The notes beneath the pieces were generated by a model. It searched no databases. It saw only the letters and a list, made by a program, of their open reading frames with translations, and was not told the origin of the DNA. A stretch of 64,000 nucleotides of DNA from Streptosporangium carneum (lineage in GTDB: Bacteria; Actinomycetota; Actinomycetes; Streptosporangiales; Streptosporangiaceae): contig NZ_BSEV01000016.1 of assembly GCF_027922005.1 (NCBI RefSeq), positions 62,001 to 126,000 on the forward strand. The letters run 5' to 3'. Position 1 is the first letter of the stretch, and every line of letters begins with the position of its first letter. Positions 24,611-33,423 of the stretch are shown here, one piece after another. A program made the position numbers and the translations under genes.

Positions 24611-25573
24611 TCAGGGCAGGAGGAGGAGCTTGCCCGTGGTGCGCCGGGCTTCCAGGTCCTCGTGGGCCCGGGCGGCCTCGGCCAGGGGGTAGCGGTTGGA
24701 GATGTGGACCCTGAGCTCTCCCGAGGCCACCCAGCCGAAGATGTCGGAGGCCCGCCAGGCCAGTTCGTCGCGGGTGGCGACGTAGGGACCGAGGGAGGGG
24801 CGGGTCAGGAAGAGGGATCCGCCGGCGGCGAGGGTCTGCGGGTCGACGGGCGGGACGGGGCCGCTGGCCTGGCCGTACAGGGCCATCATGCCGCGAGGCC
24901 GCAGTGAGGCGAGGCTCGCGGCGAAGGTGGCGGCGCCCACGCCGTCGTAGACGACGTGCACTCCGGAACCGGTCAGGTCGCGCACCGCGTCGGCGAAGCC
25001 GTCGTAGCGGAGGACCTCGTCCGCGCCGGCCTGGCGGGCCAGCGTCTCCTTCTCCTCGGTGGAGACGGTGCCGATCACCCGGGCGCCGCGCAGCTTCGCG
25101 ATCTGGGTGAGCAGCAGGCCGACGCCTCCGGCCGCGGCGTGCACCAGCACGTCGTCACCCGGCTTCACCTCGTAGGTCGAGTGGGCCAGGTAGTGGGCGG
25201 TCAGGCCCTGAAGGGTCACCGCCGCCGCGACCTCGGCCGTGATCCCCTCGGGTACGGCCAGCAGCTGGGAGGCGGGCACCACCGCCCGCGAGGCGTAGCT
25301 GCCCATCACGCTGGACCAGGCCACGGTGTCGCCGACGGAGACTCCTGTGACGTCCTCGCCGACCGCCGCGACGGTTCCCGCGCCCTCGTTGCCGGGGACG
25401 AAGGGCAGGGAGAGCGGGTAGCGGCCGATCCGGTGGTAGACGTCGATGAAGTTCACGCCGCTGGCGGTGACGTCGACCAGCACCTCGCCGGGGTTCGGCT
25501 CCGGATCCGGACGGTCGGTCTTGTAGGCGAGGACCTCGGGGCCGCCGGTGGCGGAGACGACTATGGCGCGCAT
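24611..25573 (-). CDS. Quinone oxidoreductase-like MDR protein
   Basis: A 320-residue protein of the medium-chain reductase superfamily, quinone reductase branch. It has GxNFIDVYHRIGRYP, GNEGAGTV and the NADPH-binding HAAAGGVGLLLTQIAK; zinc-ligand cysteines are absent. It reduces quinones or enones with NADPH. ATG 25573 was chosen because AAGGAG lies 9 nt upstream and the family N-terminus (MRAIVV) starts there. Confidence 0.88.
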   Translation of the reverse strand: MRAIVVSATGGPEVLAYKTDRPDPEPNPGEVLVDVTASGVNFIDVYHRIGRYPLSLPFVPGNEGAGTVAAVGEDVTGVSVGDTVAWSSVMGSYASRAVVPASQLLAVPEGITAEVAAAVTLQGLTAHYLAHSTYEVKPGDDVLVHAAAGGVGLLLTQIAKLRGARVIGTVSTEEKETLARQAGADEVLRYDGFADAVRDLTGSGVHVVYDGVGAATFAASLASLRPRGMMALYGQASGPVPPVDPQTLAAGGSLFLTRPSLGPYVATRDELAWRASDIFGWVASGELRVHISNRYPLAEAARAHEDLEARRTTGKLLLLP

Positions 25574-25697
25574 CGTGCTGAACTCCTTCGCTCGGTTGGG
25601 TGCTTTGATCGTCCCCAACCCCGGACCGGCCACTCGCTGTTCCCCTACCCCGGGCCGGCCGCTCGCCTTCGTCGCTCCGGACCGGGCTCCGGGCAGG

Positions 25698-27584
25698 TCA
25701 CTCGCCGTTCTCGCCGGGGGCGTTCGTCGAGGGGGCGCTCTCGCGCGGGGTGCCGTGCATGGTGAAGTTGTCGAAGGACGCCTTGAGCGTGGCCTTGCTC
25801 TTCTCGCCGACCCGCGCGAGCACCCCGACCTGCCCGCTGGGCAGCGGGTTCGCGTCGAGGACGGACCCGATCTGCTCGCCGTCGACCCACATGGTCAGAC
25901 GCACGCCGTCCACGCCGCCCGCGCACTCGGCCTGCAGGCGCACCGGCCGGTCCTTGGGCAGTTCGACCTCGACGGGCTTGATCAGCTCGCCGCCGCCGCT
26001 CTTGACGGCCTTGCGGATGCGGGCCGTGCCCAGGGTGTCGATCAGGAACTCGTAGCGCGTCGCCTGGTAGTCGTCCTCGCCGCGGCAGAACAGCCCGTAC
26101 TGGCCGGTTCCGTTGCTGCCGTCGCGGACCCCGGCGTCGACGCCGAGGAGGAAGCGGTCGGGGATGACCGGGGTCGGGCTGGCCGAGGGGTCGGGGCTGG
26201 CGGGCGGGGCGGTCAGGAAGCCGATCGGGGCCTTCTCCCGGCCCACCGGGGAGACGCCGTCCACGTCGACGGCGTAGTAGCCCTCGGGGGAGTAGCCGTA
26301 CTTGTCGTCGACTCCGTCGTAGACGCCGCCGTTCCAGCCGTTCCCGGTCTGGGTGAAGTCCTCCTGGTAGAGCAGGGGCAGGCTCTCCGGCGGGCCGCCC
26401 CCGGAGAGGGCGAGGTAGAGGCCGCCTCCGCCGACCACCGCGACCAGGGCCGCGACCGCCGCCCCCACGACCGTCTTCCTGCCGCCGCCGAACCGTCGCG
26501 CGACTCCTGCCGGGGGCGGGCCCTGGTGGCCCGTGTGGGTGTCGTCCTCGGAGGACCCGGTCCACATGGCCGCCGTCCCCGCGACGGTGGGAGTCGCGGC
26601 GGGGATCCCGGGCGCGGAGAACCCCGTGGGCGAAGCCGGGGGAGGCCCGGAGGAGGGCCGGAAGGAGGGGGCGGAAGAGGCCGTGAACGTCACGGGCCCC
26701 GCCTCGGGCGGACCCTGCTGCCAGGCCTCCCGCACCGAGTACGCGGCCTGTTCGGGCGCCGCCGGGCGGCCGACCAGGTGGTCGAGGATCTGCTGGGAGG
26801 TCGGCCTGCCTGCGGGGTCCTTGGCGATGGCGTAGGTCACCAGCTCGCGCAGCGGCCCTTCCATGCCCTCCAGGGTCGGCTCGGTGTTGAGCACCTGGTA
26901 CAGCACCGACGGCAGGCTCTCTCCGCCGAACGGCGGCTTGCCGCTCGCGGCGAAGGCGACCAGGCAGCCCCAGGAGAAGACGTCGCACGCGGGGGAGACC
27001 GGCTCGCCGCGCAGCGCCTCCGGCGCCATGTAACGGGGCGTGCCGAGGATCTCGCCGGTCCCGGTGATCCCGCCGAGCGTGTCCAGCGCGCGGGCGATGC
27101 CGAAGTCGATAACCCTGGGGCCGACGGAGGAGAGCAGCACGTTGGACGGTTTGAGGTCGCGGTGCACGACCCCCGCGCCGTGGATCGCGGCCAGCGCGGT
27201 CGCCACGCCGACCGCCAGCGCGTCGAGGCTGGAGCCGCGGAGCGGCCCCCCCGACTGCACGGCGTCCTCGAGGTTCGGCCCGGCGACGTACTCGGTGACG
27301 ACGTAGAGCTGGTCACCGTCGAGCGCGGCCTCGATCACGGCGGCGGTGCAGAACCGGCGGACCCGCTGGGCGGCGTCGGCCTCGCGGCGGAAGCGCATCC
27401 GGAACTGGTCGTGCCTGCTGTACTCCGGGTTGATCACCTTGATGGCCACCCGCTGCCCATCAGGCGACTCGCCGAGGTAGACCGTGCCCATCCCACCTCT
27501 GCCGAGCTGGCCGAGCACGCGATATCGCCCTATGTAAAACGAATCGCCCGCATTGAGGTTGCTCACCGTCATACCTAACCGCAT
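25698..27584 (-). CDS. Membrane Ser/Thr protein kinase (PknB-type) with extracellular LamG-like domain
   Basis: A 628-residue protein. The kinase domain has GRGGMG (28-33), Lys49, HRDLKPSN (141-148) and DFG (160-162), all intact. A Pro/Ala linker leads to one membrane helix (about residue 368-390), then an extracellular beta-rich domain of about 200 residues reminiscent of concanavalin/LamG folds. There are no PASTA repeats, so cell-wall muropeptide sensing is not predicted; a sugar or surface ligand is possible. M5 (27572) is an alternative start. Confidence 0.88.
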   Translation of the reverse strand: MRLGMTVSNLNAGDSFYIGRYRVLGQLGRGGMGTVYLGESPDGQRVAIKVINPEYSRHDQFRMRFRREADAAQRVRRFCTAAVIEAALDGDQLYVVTEYVAGPNLEDAVQSGGPLRGSSLDALAVGVATALAAIHGAGVVHRDLKPSNVLLSSVGPRVIDFGIARALDTLGGITGTGEILGTPRYMAPEALRGEPVSPACDVFSWGCLVAFAASGKPPFGGESLPSVLYQVLNTEPTLEGMEGPLRELVTYAIAKDPAGRPTSQQILDHLVGRPAAPEQAAYSVREAWQQGPPEAGPVTFTASSAPSFRPSSGPPPASPTGFSAPGIPAATPTVAGTAAMWTGSSEDDTHTGHQGPPPAGVARRFGGGRKTVVGAAVAALVAVVGGGGLYLALSGGGPPESLPLLYQEDFTQTGNGWNGGVYDGVDDKYGYSPEGYYAVDVDGVSPVGREKAPIGFLTAPPASPDPSASPTPVIPDRFLLGVDAGVRDGSNGTGQYGLFCRGEDDYQATRYEFLIDTLGTARIRKAVKSGGGELIKPVEVELPKDRPVRLQAECAGGVDGVRLTMWVDGEQIGSVLDANPLPSGQVGVLARVGEKSKATLKASFDNFTMHGTPRESAPSTNAPGENGE

Positions 27585-27985
27585 ACGCCGCCGCCTGAAG
27601 GGCTCAGCCTATCGAGATCCTTCCTGACGCCGGCCGCCGCGGCAGCGCCACGTCGATCTTTTCCAGGCCGTTCGAGGAACGCGGCCGGGCCCGCGACGCG
27701 GACGCGAGGTGCGATCGCGGTCTCTCCCGGAGAGGATGTCGCGCGATATGCACTGAAATCCAACGAACGTATACCGACAAGCCGGCCCGGTGGGTCGGGG
27801 GCGGGTTTCCGTCCGATGAACGCTCGAAGTACGTCAGGGGAATGCGTGAGCTGCGGCTTCATGAGTCATTCCCCCTTGTCTAGCGTGTGAGGCGCTGGAC
27901 CGTCCGGGTGCGCGCGGCGCGGGTGTTCGCCGCCGGGACATGCGGTGACAGATGCGGTGACAGGGAGCGGGTTCGGGGGGCGGGC
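27585..27985. other. Divergent intergenic region
   Basis: About 400 bp between the kinase and the UTRA gene. It must contain both promoters. A CTTGTCTAGC segment at about 27876-27885 resembles GntR-family half-sites. No helix-turn-helix coding sequence is found in any frame, so the UTRA protein's expected N-terminal domain is not hidden here. Confidence 0.45.
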
Positions 27986-28483
27986 GTGAGAGACGAGTCG
28001 CGGGCCGGCGGTCAGGTGCTGGAACGGCGCCGCAGGGCCGCCGACGCCACGGAGGCGGAACGGCTGGCGCTGTGCCCCGGCGACCCGGTGCTGTCGGTGC
28101 TGAGGCTGCGCTCCCTGGACGGCGAGCCGGTGGTGCTGGAACGCGCCGTCTACGCCGGGTGGATCGCCCCGGCCGTCGAACGGATCGCCCGCGACTGCGA
28201 GTCGATCACCCAGGCCCTCCACGAGAACGTCGGGCTGGTCCTCGCCTACGGCGAGCACCTCATCGACGCGGTCGCCGCCGGGGTCGAGGACTCACGCCTG
28301 CTGGTCGTGCGGCGGGGCGGCCCGCTGCTGCGTCGGCGCCGGATCGTCACCACCCACGAGGGCCGCCCCGTCGAGTGGTCGGACGACCGCTACCGGGCGG
28401 GCAGCGTGACGTTCAGCGTCCGTGACTCCGTGGACGCCGACCCGCTCGTGCGACAGGTGGGTGACTTGCGCTCGACGTCGTGA
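27986..28483 (+). CDS. UTRA-domain protein lacking its DNA-binding domain
   Basis: A 165-residue protein that aligns by eye with the effector domain of HutC/GntR regulators (EAERLALCPGDPVLSVLRLR, DGEPVVLERAVY, then TFSVRD). No winged helix precedes it: frame-open sequence upstream of GTG 27986 is low-complexity Arg/Gly, and the GTG has a GGGGGG site. It is either a decayed regulator or a stand-alone ligand-binding or dominant-negative partner. The UTRA call is fairly firm, its role unknown. Confidence 0.72.
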   Translation: MRDESRAGGQVLERRRRAADATEAERLALCPGDPVLSVLRLRSLDGEPVVLERAVYAGWIAPAVERIARDCESITQALHENVGLVLAYGEHLIDAVAAGVEDSRLLVVRRGGPLLRRRRIVTTHEGRPVEWSDDRYRAGSVTFSVRDSVDADPLVRQVGDLRSTS

Positions 28484-28553
28484 GAACGTATGTTCGACGA
28501 ACGAGACCCGCCTTCCCCCGGGTGCCCATCTGAAAGCCGCGGGGAGAGGTGTC

Positions 28554-28820
28554 GTGAGCAGACTCTACGGCGATCCGATCGAGGTCTGGACCCGTGACGG
28601 CCAGCCGGTCCAGTTCGTCTGGCATGACCGGTTGCACGCCGTTCGCCAGGTGCTCGACCAGTGGGTGGTCGCGCGAGAGTGGTGGAAGACCTCGGAGCGC
28701 GATCCCGGCGAACGCCGGTTCTGGCGGGTCGAGGCCGACCCCGGCGGCAGGCTCGGCACCTACGAGCTCCGCTTCGACACCGCGGGCGAGGACTGGCTGC
28801 TGATGCGCGCCTGGGACTGA
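28554..28820 (+). CDS. DUF6504-like small protein
   Basis: An 88-residue protein starting at GTG 28554. It has RLYGDPIEV, QFVWHDRLHAVRQVLDQWV, then a Tyr-x-Leu-x-Phe strand and LLMRAWD, resembling the DUF6504 family that in other actinobacteria is often encoded near translesion-polymerase genes. No such gene is nearby. Its last 61 bp overlap, on the opposite strand, the 3' end of the DUF4328 gene. Confidence 0.7.
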   Translation: MSRLYGDPIEVWTRDGQPVQFVWHDRLHAVRQVLDQWVVAREWWKTSERDPGERRFWRVEADPGGRLGTYELRFDTAGEDWLLMRAWD

Positions 28821-29566
28821 CGGCTCGTCGTGCGCGGAAGGGACCCGCGAGGGGTGTCACCGTCCGAGAGACGGATCTGCGGCGTCGAGGGGAAGCTCTT
28901 CGGGGCCGCGGCTCCCGCCCCCTGCCGGTCACCGGCCCGCCGGTCGCGGCCGTCGGCGGCCTGGATTCCGGTGATCTGCCGGACGGTCGCCGCGCACAGC
29001 AGCGCGGAGAGCGCGACCGCGACCAGGTCGACCGGGCCGAGTCCGGTGAGGTCGGAGTCGCCGGGGGCGGCGCCCAGCGGCAGCCGTGCCACGACCAGGG
29101 TGACGGCCGCGAGCCAGCTCAGCCACCAGGCGACGAGCAGCGCGATCCAGCGGCCGTGCCGGTCGGAGGGTGGGCGCGAGGCCCACCAGAGGCGATACAC
29201 CAGCACCGGGGGGACGACCAGGTTGACCCCGGGCAGCAGCCAGGCGGCCAGCACCGGCGACGCGGACGGCTCTGGGACGGCCGCGCTCTGCCGGGCCTGG
29301 ACGAGCCAGGTCAGATAGGCCGCGGCGCTCGCGACGACGGTCACGACGACGAGCATGATCAGGATGGCGAAGAGGGTCACCGCGCCGACGACGGCCTGCG
29401 CGCCGGGGGCGTGGGGGTCGCCTCCGAGGGCCGAGATCTCACGGGCGAGCCGCTTGCCGCGGGCGTGCTCGAAAACCACCAGGGCGGCGATCGCGACCAC
29501 CTGGGCGCTGAGGGTCACGTGGACGGCTGTGGCTGATCTTCTCGGTGGAGACGAGACGAAGCGCAT
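28760..29566 (-). CDS. DUF4328-type multi-pass membrane protein
   Basis: A 268-residue protein with about five membrane helices (near 14-33, 58-88, 104-126, 139-159 and 175-195) and the family-like segment WLVQARQSAAVPE...LAAWLLPGVNLVVPPVLVYRLW. The last 65 residues are polar and low-complexity. Start ATG 29566 follows GGGGGAG. Function is unknown. The C-terminal coding end overlaps DUF6504 antisense by 61 bp. Confidence 0.75.
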   Translation of the reverse strand: MRFVSSPPRRSATAVHVTLSAQVVAIAALVVFEHARGKRLAREISALGGDPHAPGAQAVVGAVTLFAILIMLVVVTVVASAAAYLTWLVQARQSAAVPEPSASPVLAAWLLPGVNLVVPPVLVYRLWWASRPPSDRHGRWIALLVAWWLSWLAAVTLVVARLPLGAAPGDSDLTGLGPVDLVAVALSALLCAATVRQITGIQAADGRDRRAGDRQGAGAAAPKSFPSTPQIRLSDGDTPRGSLPRTTSRQSQARISSQSSPAVSKRSS

Positions 29567-29622
29567 GTGTATCTCCCCCCGGCATGCGCTGAAGGACCTG
29601 CCCTTCTTCTATCCCGTCAGCC

Positions 29623-29642
29623 GCTCGGCTAATCAGCCGAGC
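29623..29642 (-). terminator. Terminator of the response-regulator gene
   Basis: Perfect 8-bp arms GCTCGGCT and AGCCGAGC around AATC, three bases past the minus-strand stop at 29646. Confidence 0.7.
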
Positions 29643-29645
29643 GTG

Positions 29646-30296
29646 TCAGCTGACCACGCCGGACTCCCAGGCCCAGGCCGCGATCTCCACCCTGTTCCGC
29701 GCGCCGAGTTTCGCCTGGATGCTCCCCAGATGAGTCTTGACCGTCGAGAGCGAGACGAACAGCTCCGCGGCGACCTCCTGGTTGGTGCGTCCCCTGGCGA
29801 CCAGGCGGACGACGTCCAGCTCGCGCTCGGTGAGCGGCTCGCTCGGTGCCCGGGTGCCGTTCGGCCGGGGATGCGCCAGGTGTTCGAGCAGCCGTACGGT
29901 CACCGAGGGCGAGACCAGCGCGTCCCCGGCGGCGGCGGCCCTGATCGCCTCGATCAGCAGCGTCGGCCCGCTGTCCTTGAGCAGGAAGCCCGTGGCCCCG
30001 GCCCGCAGCGCGCCGTAGACGTACTCGTCCAGGTCGAAGGTGGTGACGATGACCACGCGCATCGGCTCGGACACCCCGGGACCCGCCAGGAGCCTGGTGG
30101 CCTCGAGGCCGTCCAGCTTGGGCATCCGGATGTCGAGCAGGCACACGTCGGGACGGAGCCTGCGCGCGTGCTCCACCGCCTCCGCGCCGTTCGCGGCGGT
30201 CGCCACGACCTCCATGTCCGCCTGGGCGTCCAGAATCATCTGGAAGCCGGTCCGTACGAGCTCCTGGTCGTCAGCGATGAGCACCCGAATCGTCAC
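29646..30296 (-). CDS. NarL/LuxR-family response regulator (orphan)
   Basis: A 216-residue protein. The receiver domain has acidic pair D9-D10, phospho-acceptor Asp55 (LLDIRMP), Thr in VTTFD and Lys in LLKDS. The C-terminal LuxR helix-turn-helix spans about 150-205 (LTERELDVVRLVARGRTNQEVA). GTG 30296 gives the family N-terminus. No histidine kinase lies on either side. It is divergent from an ABC exporter pair across about 115 bp, which it may regulate. Confidence 0.9.
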   Translation of the reverse strand: MTIRVLIADDQELVRTGFQMILDAQADMEVVATAANGAEAVEHARRLRPDVCLLDIRMPKLDGLEATRLLAGPGVSEPMRVVIVTTFDLDEYVYGALRAGATGFLLKDSGPTLLIEAIRAAAAGDALVSPSVTVRLLEHLAHPRPNGTRAPSEPLTERELDVVRLVARGRTNQEVAAELFVSLSTVKTHLGSIQAKLGARNRVEIAAWAWESGVVS

Positions 30297-30410
30297 CCGA
30301 CCGATTCTGCCAGCCCGCCTGCGATGTCGGACTTTCGGCCGATGCCGTCCTTCCCGAATCAGGCGGTCGGCCGATCCGCCGGGACGCCCCGGCGGGAGAG
30401 GGTCTTCGCC

Positions 30411-31160
30411 ATGAGTGTTGTTCTTGAAGGATTCGGTCTGGTCAAGCGGTTCGGCCCGACCGTGGCGCTGGGCGGGGTCGGGCTCGCCCTCCGCGCAGGC
30501 GAGGCGCTGGCGATCATGGGTCCGAGCGGGTCCGGCAAGTCGACCCTGCTGCACTGCCTCGCCGGGATCATGAAGCCGGACGCGGGCGAGGTCCGCCTGC
30601 TCGGTGAGCGCATCGACGCCATGGGGGAGCGCGAGCGCAGCAGGCTGCGCCGTACCCGCTTCGGGTTCGTGTTCCAGTTCGGCCAGCTCCTGCCCGAGCT
30701 CCCCGCGGAGGAGAACGTCGCGCTGCCGCTCATGCTCGGTGACGTCTCCCGGGGCGACGCCGTACGGCGGGCACGCGAGTGGTTCGGCCCCCTCGGCCTC
30801 GGCGGGATGGAGGGCCGCAGACCCGGTGAGCTGTCCGGAGGGCAGGCCCAGCGGGTGGCGATCGCCCGCGCGCTGGTCACCAGGCCCGCGGTGATCTTCG
30901 CCGACGAGCCGACCGGAGCCCTCGACCAGGCCACGGGGCACGACACGATGGGCCTCCTGGTCGACGCGACCAAGCGCAACGGAGCCTCCCTGGTGGTCGT
31001 CACCCACGATCCCCAGGTGGCCCGCTGGTGCGACCGCGTCGTCGAGGTCCGCGACGGCCAGATCCTGCCCGGCTCGCAGGGCGCGGAGCCTTCCCCGGTC
31101 CCGGCAGGCCGGCCCCTTTCCGGGGAGACGACCGGGGTCCTTCCCGAGGTGGCGGGATGA
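30411..31160 (+). CDS. ABC exporter ATP-binding protein (MacB/LolD-like)
   Basis: A 249-residue protein with Walker A GPSGSGKST near 36-44, Q-loop FVFQFGQLLPEL, signature LSGGQAQRVAIARAL and Walker B VIFADEPTGALD. The last 30 residues are a Pro-rich tail. ATG 30411 follows GGGAGAGGG. Its stop overlaps the permease ATG (31157). It energises the FtsX-type permease. Confidence 0.92.
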   Translation: MSVVLEGFGLVKRFGPTVALGGVGLALRAGEALAIMGPSGSGKSTLLHCLAGIMKPDAGEVRLLGERIDAMGERERSRLRRTRFGFVFQFGQLLPELPAEENVALPLMLGDVSRGDAVRRAREWFGPLGLGGMEGRRPGELSGGQAQRVAIARALVTRPAVIFADEPTGALDQATGHDTMGLLVDATKRNGASLVVVTHDPQVARWCDRVVEVRDGQILPGSQGAEPSPVPAGRPLSGETTGVLPEVAG

Positions 31161-33157
31161 GCGGGCTGCTTGGCCTGGCCTGGAGGCTGCTGCGCGGCGG
31201 GGGCCGCAGGGGCCTGCTCGGCTCGGGGCTGACCGTGGCCGCGGTGGCGGTCTCCACCGGGCTGCTGCTGTTCACCGTGACCGCGAACCTCGCCTTCCAG
31301 GGCAGGGCGGATCGCGGGGCGTGGCGCAACCCGGTCGCGGCCACCGGCGGCGCGGTGGCGATCGAGGCCGTGCATCTGGACTACGTGAACGAGCGGCCGA
31401 TCACCGTCGTCGACGTGGCCGCGCTGGAGCCTGGGGCGCCCGCGCCGCCCGGTCTCGACCGCTTTCCCGCGCCCGGCGAGGTCTGGCTCTCCCCGGCGCT
31501 GGCCGAACTCGCCGCCGGGCTTCCCGCCGACCGGCTCGCCGACCGCTTCCCCGGCAAGGGGGGCGGCAGCATCGGTGGCAGCATCGGTGACAAGGGGCTC
31601 GTCCACCCCGAGGAACTGGTCGTCGTCCGAGGTCAGGATCCCGGCTCCCCGGTGATGGCCGCGAGGTCGGCCGTCGGCGTGGACGACATCGCCCCCACGA
31701 GGATCGCGGACTTCACCGGGCGCAGGACGGACGACGCGATCGGCTACCAGATCCTGGCGCTGATCGCGAGCGTTCTCATGGTCGTGCCGCTGCTGGTGTT
31801 CGGCGGGGCGGCGGCGAGGCTCACCGTGGCCCGCAGGGACCAGCGTCTGGCGGCGCTGCGGCTGGTCGGGGCGACTCCGGGACAGGTGGTCGCGATGACC
31901 GTCGCCGAGGCGGTGATCACGGCGTTCGGCGGGGCGGTGCTCGGCGCGGCCCTGTACTTCCTGGCGACTCCGCTGCTCACCGGGATCGAGATCCAGGGGG
32001 GTCCCTGGTTCGTCTCCGACATGTGGCCGGGGGGGCTCGCCGTGCTCGCCGTGCTGGCCGCCGTGCCGCTGCTCGTCGGCCTGTCCGCGGTCGTCGGCCT
32101 GCGCCGCGTCGTGGTCAGCCCGCTCGGCGTCGCCAAGCGTGAGACGCCGCCCGCGATGCGTTTCGTCCGGGTCGTCGCGCTGCTGGCGATCCTGGCGGTG
32201 GTCCCCACCCTCGGAGCCGGAGTCGGCGTCGGCGTGGTCGCCACCGTCCTGGGTCTGGCCTTCCTCGCGGTCAACCTGGCCGGCCCGTGGGTGGTCGGCA
32301 TGCTCGGCAGGATCGTCGCGGGCACGGCGAGGAAACCGGCCGGGCTGCTGGCCGGACGCCGCATGATCGACGACCCCAGGGCCGCGTGGCGGACCGTGAG
32401 CGGCGTCGCCATGACCGGGTTCGTGGCCGGATTCATCGGCCTGCTCACTCCCGGCGGCGGCCTGTTCGACCACGGCGACAGCTCGGCCCTGCGTCTTTCC
32501 GTCCCTCCCGCCGAAGTGGCCGAGGTCACGGCGCAGGCGCGCGAACGCCTCTCCGCCGCGGGGGTGCGGGCCGAGGTCACCGTCCGCGGCCGTGCCGAGG
32601 GAGCCGGTCCCTCGCCCCGCGGGCGCGACGCCGCGCCGACGGTGCTCGTCGTCTCCCCCCGCGGGCACGACGTCGCGTCGGTCGACAGGGCGCGCACCGC
32701 GCTCGACGGCCTGGTGCCCGGACGCAGCGCGACCACGGCCGCGGACGACGACCGCTCCGGATTCCGGGTCCTGGGCGACATCGGCACGGGAACGGTCGTC
32801 GTGCTCGCCGTGTCGTTCCTGGTGGCGATCGCCAGCGCCGGGATCACCGCGGCCTCCTCGATCCTGGACCGCAGGCAGACCTACGCCCTGCTCCGCCTGG
32901 CGGGCACCCCGCTGAAGGTGCTCGACGCGGCCCGCCGCGCCGAGACGCTCATCCCGCTGACCGTCATGGGCGGCGGCGCGATCGCGATCGGCATGTTCTG
33001 CGCACTCCCGTTCGCGCTGTCCGCGATGAACGTCTCCGGCGCGATCACCTTGCTCGTGTGCGTGGTGCTCGGTTTCGCCGGGGTGATCGGGGCGGGAGCC
33101 GCGAGCACGCCGCTGCTGCGCTCCGTCACGGCCAACCCCGCGCCCCGCCCGGACTAG
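31157..33157 (+). CDS. FtsX-type ABC permease
   Basis: A 666-residue protein. An N-terminal membrane helix (about 20-45) is followed by an external domain of about 140 residues. Two FtsX/MacB-like blocks follow, each with a small-residue-rich coupling segment (LAALRLVGATPGQV; YALLRLAGTPLKV). Together with the preceding ATPase it forms a mechanotransmission-type exporter or lipoprotein/peptide resistance pump; the substrate is unknown. Confidence 0.88.
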   Translation: MSGLLGLAWRLLRGGGRRGLLGSGLTVAAVAVSTGLLLFTVTANLAFQGRADRGAWRNPVAATGGAVAIEAVHLDYVNERPITVVDVAALEPGAPAPPGLDRFPAPGEVWLSPALAELAAGLPADRLADRFPGKGGGSIGGSIGDKGLVHPEELVVVRGQDPGSPVMAARSAVGVDDIAPTRIADFTGRRTDDAIGYQILALIASVLMVVPLLVFGGAAARLTVARRDQRLAALRLVGATPGQVVAMTVAEAVITAFGGAVLGAALYFLATPLLTGIEIQGGPWFVSDMWPGGLAVLAVLAAVPLLVGLSAVVGLRRVVVSPLGVAKRETPPAMRFVRVVALLAILAVVPTLGAGVGVGVVATVLGLAFLAVNLAGPWVVGMLGRIVAGTARKPAGLLAGRRMIDDPRAAWRTVSGVAMTGFVAGFIGLLTPGGGLFDHGDSSALRLSVPPAEVAEVTAQARERLSAAGVRAEVTVRGRAEGAGPSPRGRDAAPTVLVVSPRGHDVASVDRARTALDGLVPGRSATTAADDDRSGFRVLGDIGTGTVVVLAVSFLVAIASAGITAASSILDRRQTYALLRLAGTPLKVLDAARRAETLIPLTVMGGGAIAIGMFCALPFALSAMNVSGAITLLVCVVLGFAGVIGAGAASTPLLRSVTANPAPRPD

Positions 33158-33160
33158 TGA

Positions 33161-33213
33161 TTCCTATTTAACCAGTAGGAAAAGTTGTAAATATGGCCGA
33201 GGGTCGTTACGGT
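33161..33213 (+). promoter_or_regulatory. Promoter with upstream dyad for the SsuA-like gene
   Basis: A -35 TTGTAA (33185-33190) and a -10 TACGGT (33208-33213) are 17 bp apart. Immediately upstream is a dyad with arms TTCCTA (33161-33166) and TAGGAA (33176-33181). The AT-rich island stands out from its surroundings. A leader of about 200 nt follows, GC-rich and able to fold, without a recognised riboswitch. Confidence 0.55.
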
Positions 33214-33423
33214 AGGGCGCACGGGGACCCCGGTTGGTGAAGGTGTCGCGGGGCCGGGCCCACGCGGCGGGCGCAGACCTTCCAGCCGGGCGTTCTCCGT
33301 AGACGGGGGCGGCGTCTCACGGCCACGGACGTCGCTCGCGAGGACGGAGTCAGCGGTCAGGAGGCCCCCTCGTCCGCTGGCTCCGCCCTGGGGCTCGCCG
33401 CCAAAAGACCTAGGAGCGATTCG

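Noticed and set aside
25548..27578. 676-codon plus-strand frame opposite the Ser/Thr kinase
   Set aside because: The kinase on the minus strand has all catalytic motifs; the other frame is its shadow.
33220..33300. Sulfur-responsive leader peptide or riboswitch upstream of the SsuA-like gene
   Set aside because: A short GTG frame exists but has no cysteine codons, and no known motif is seen.
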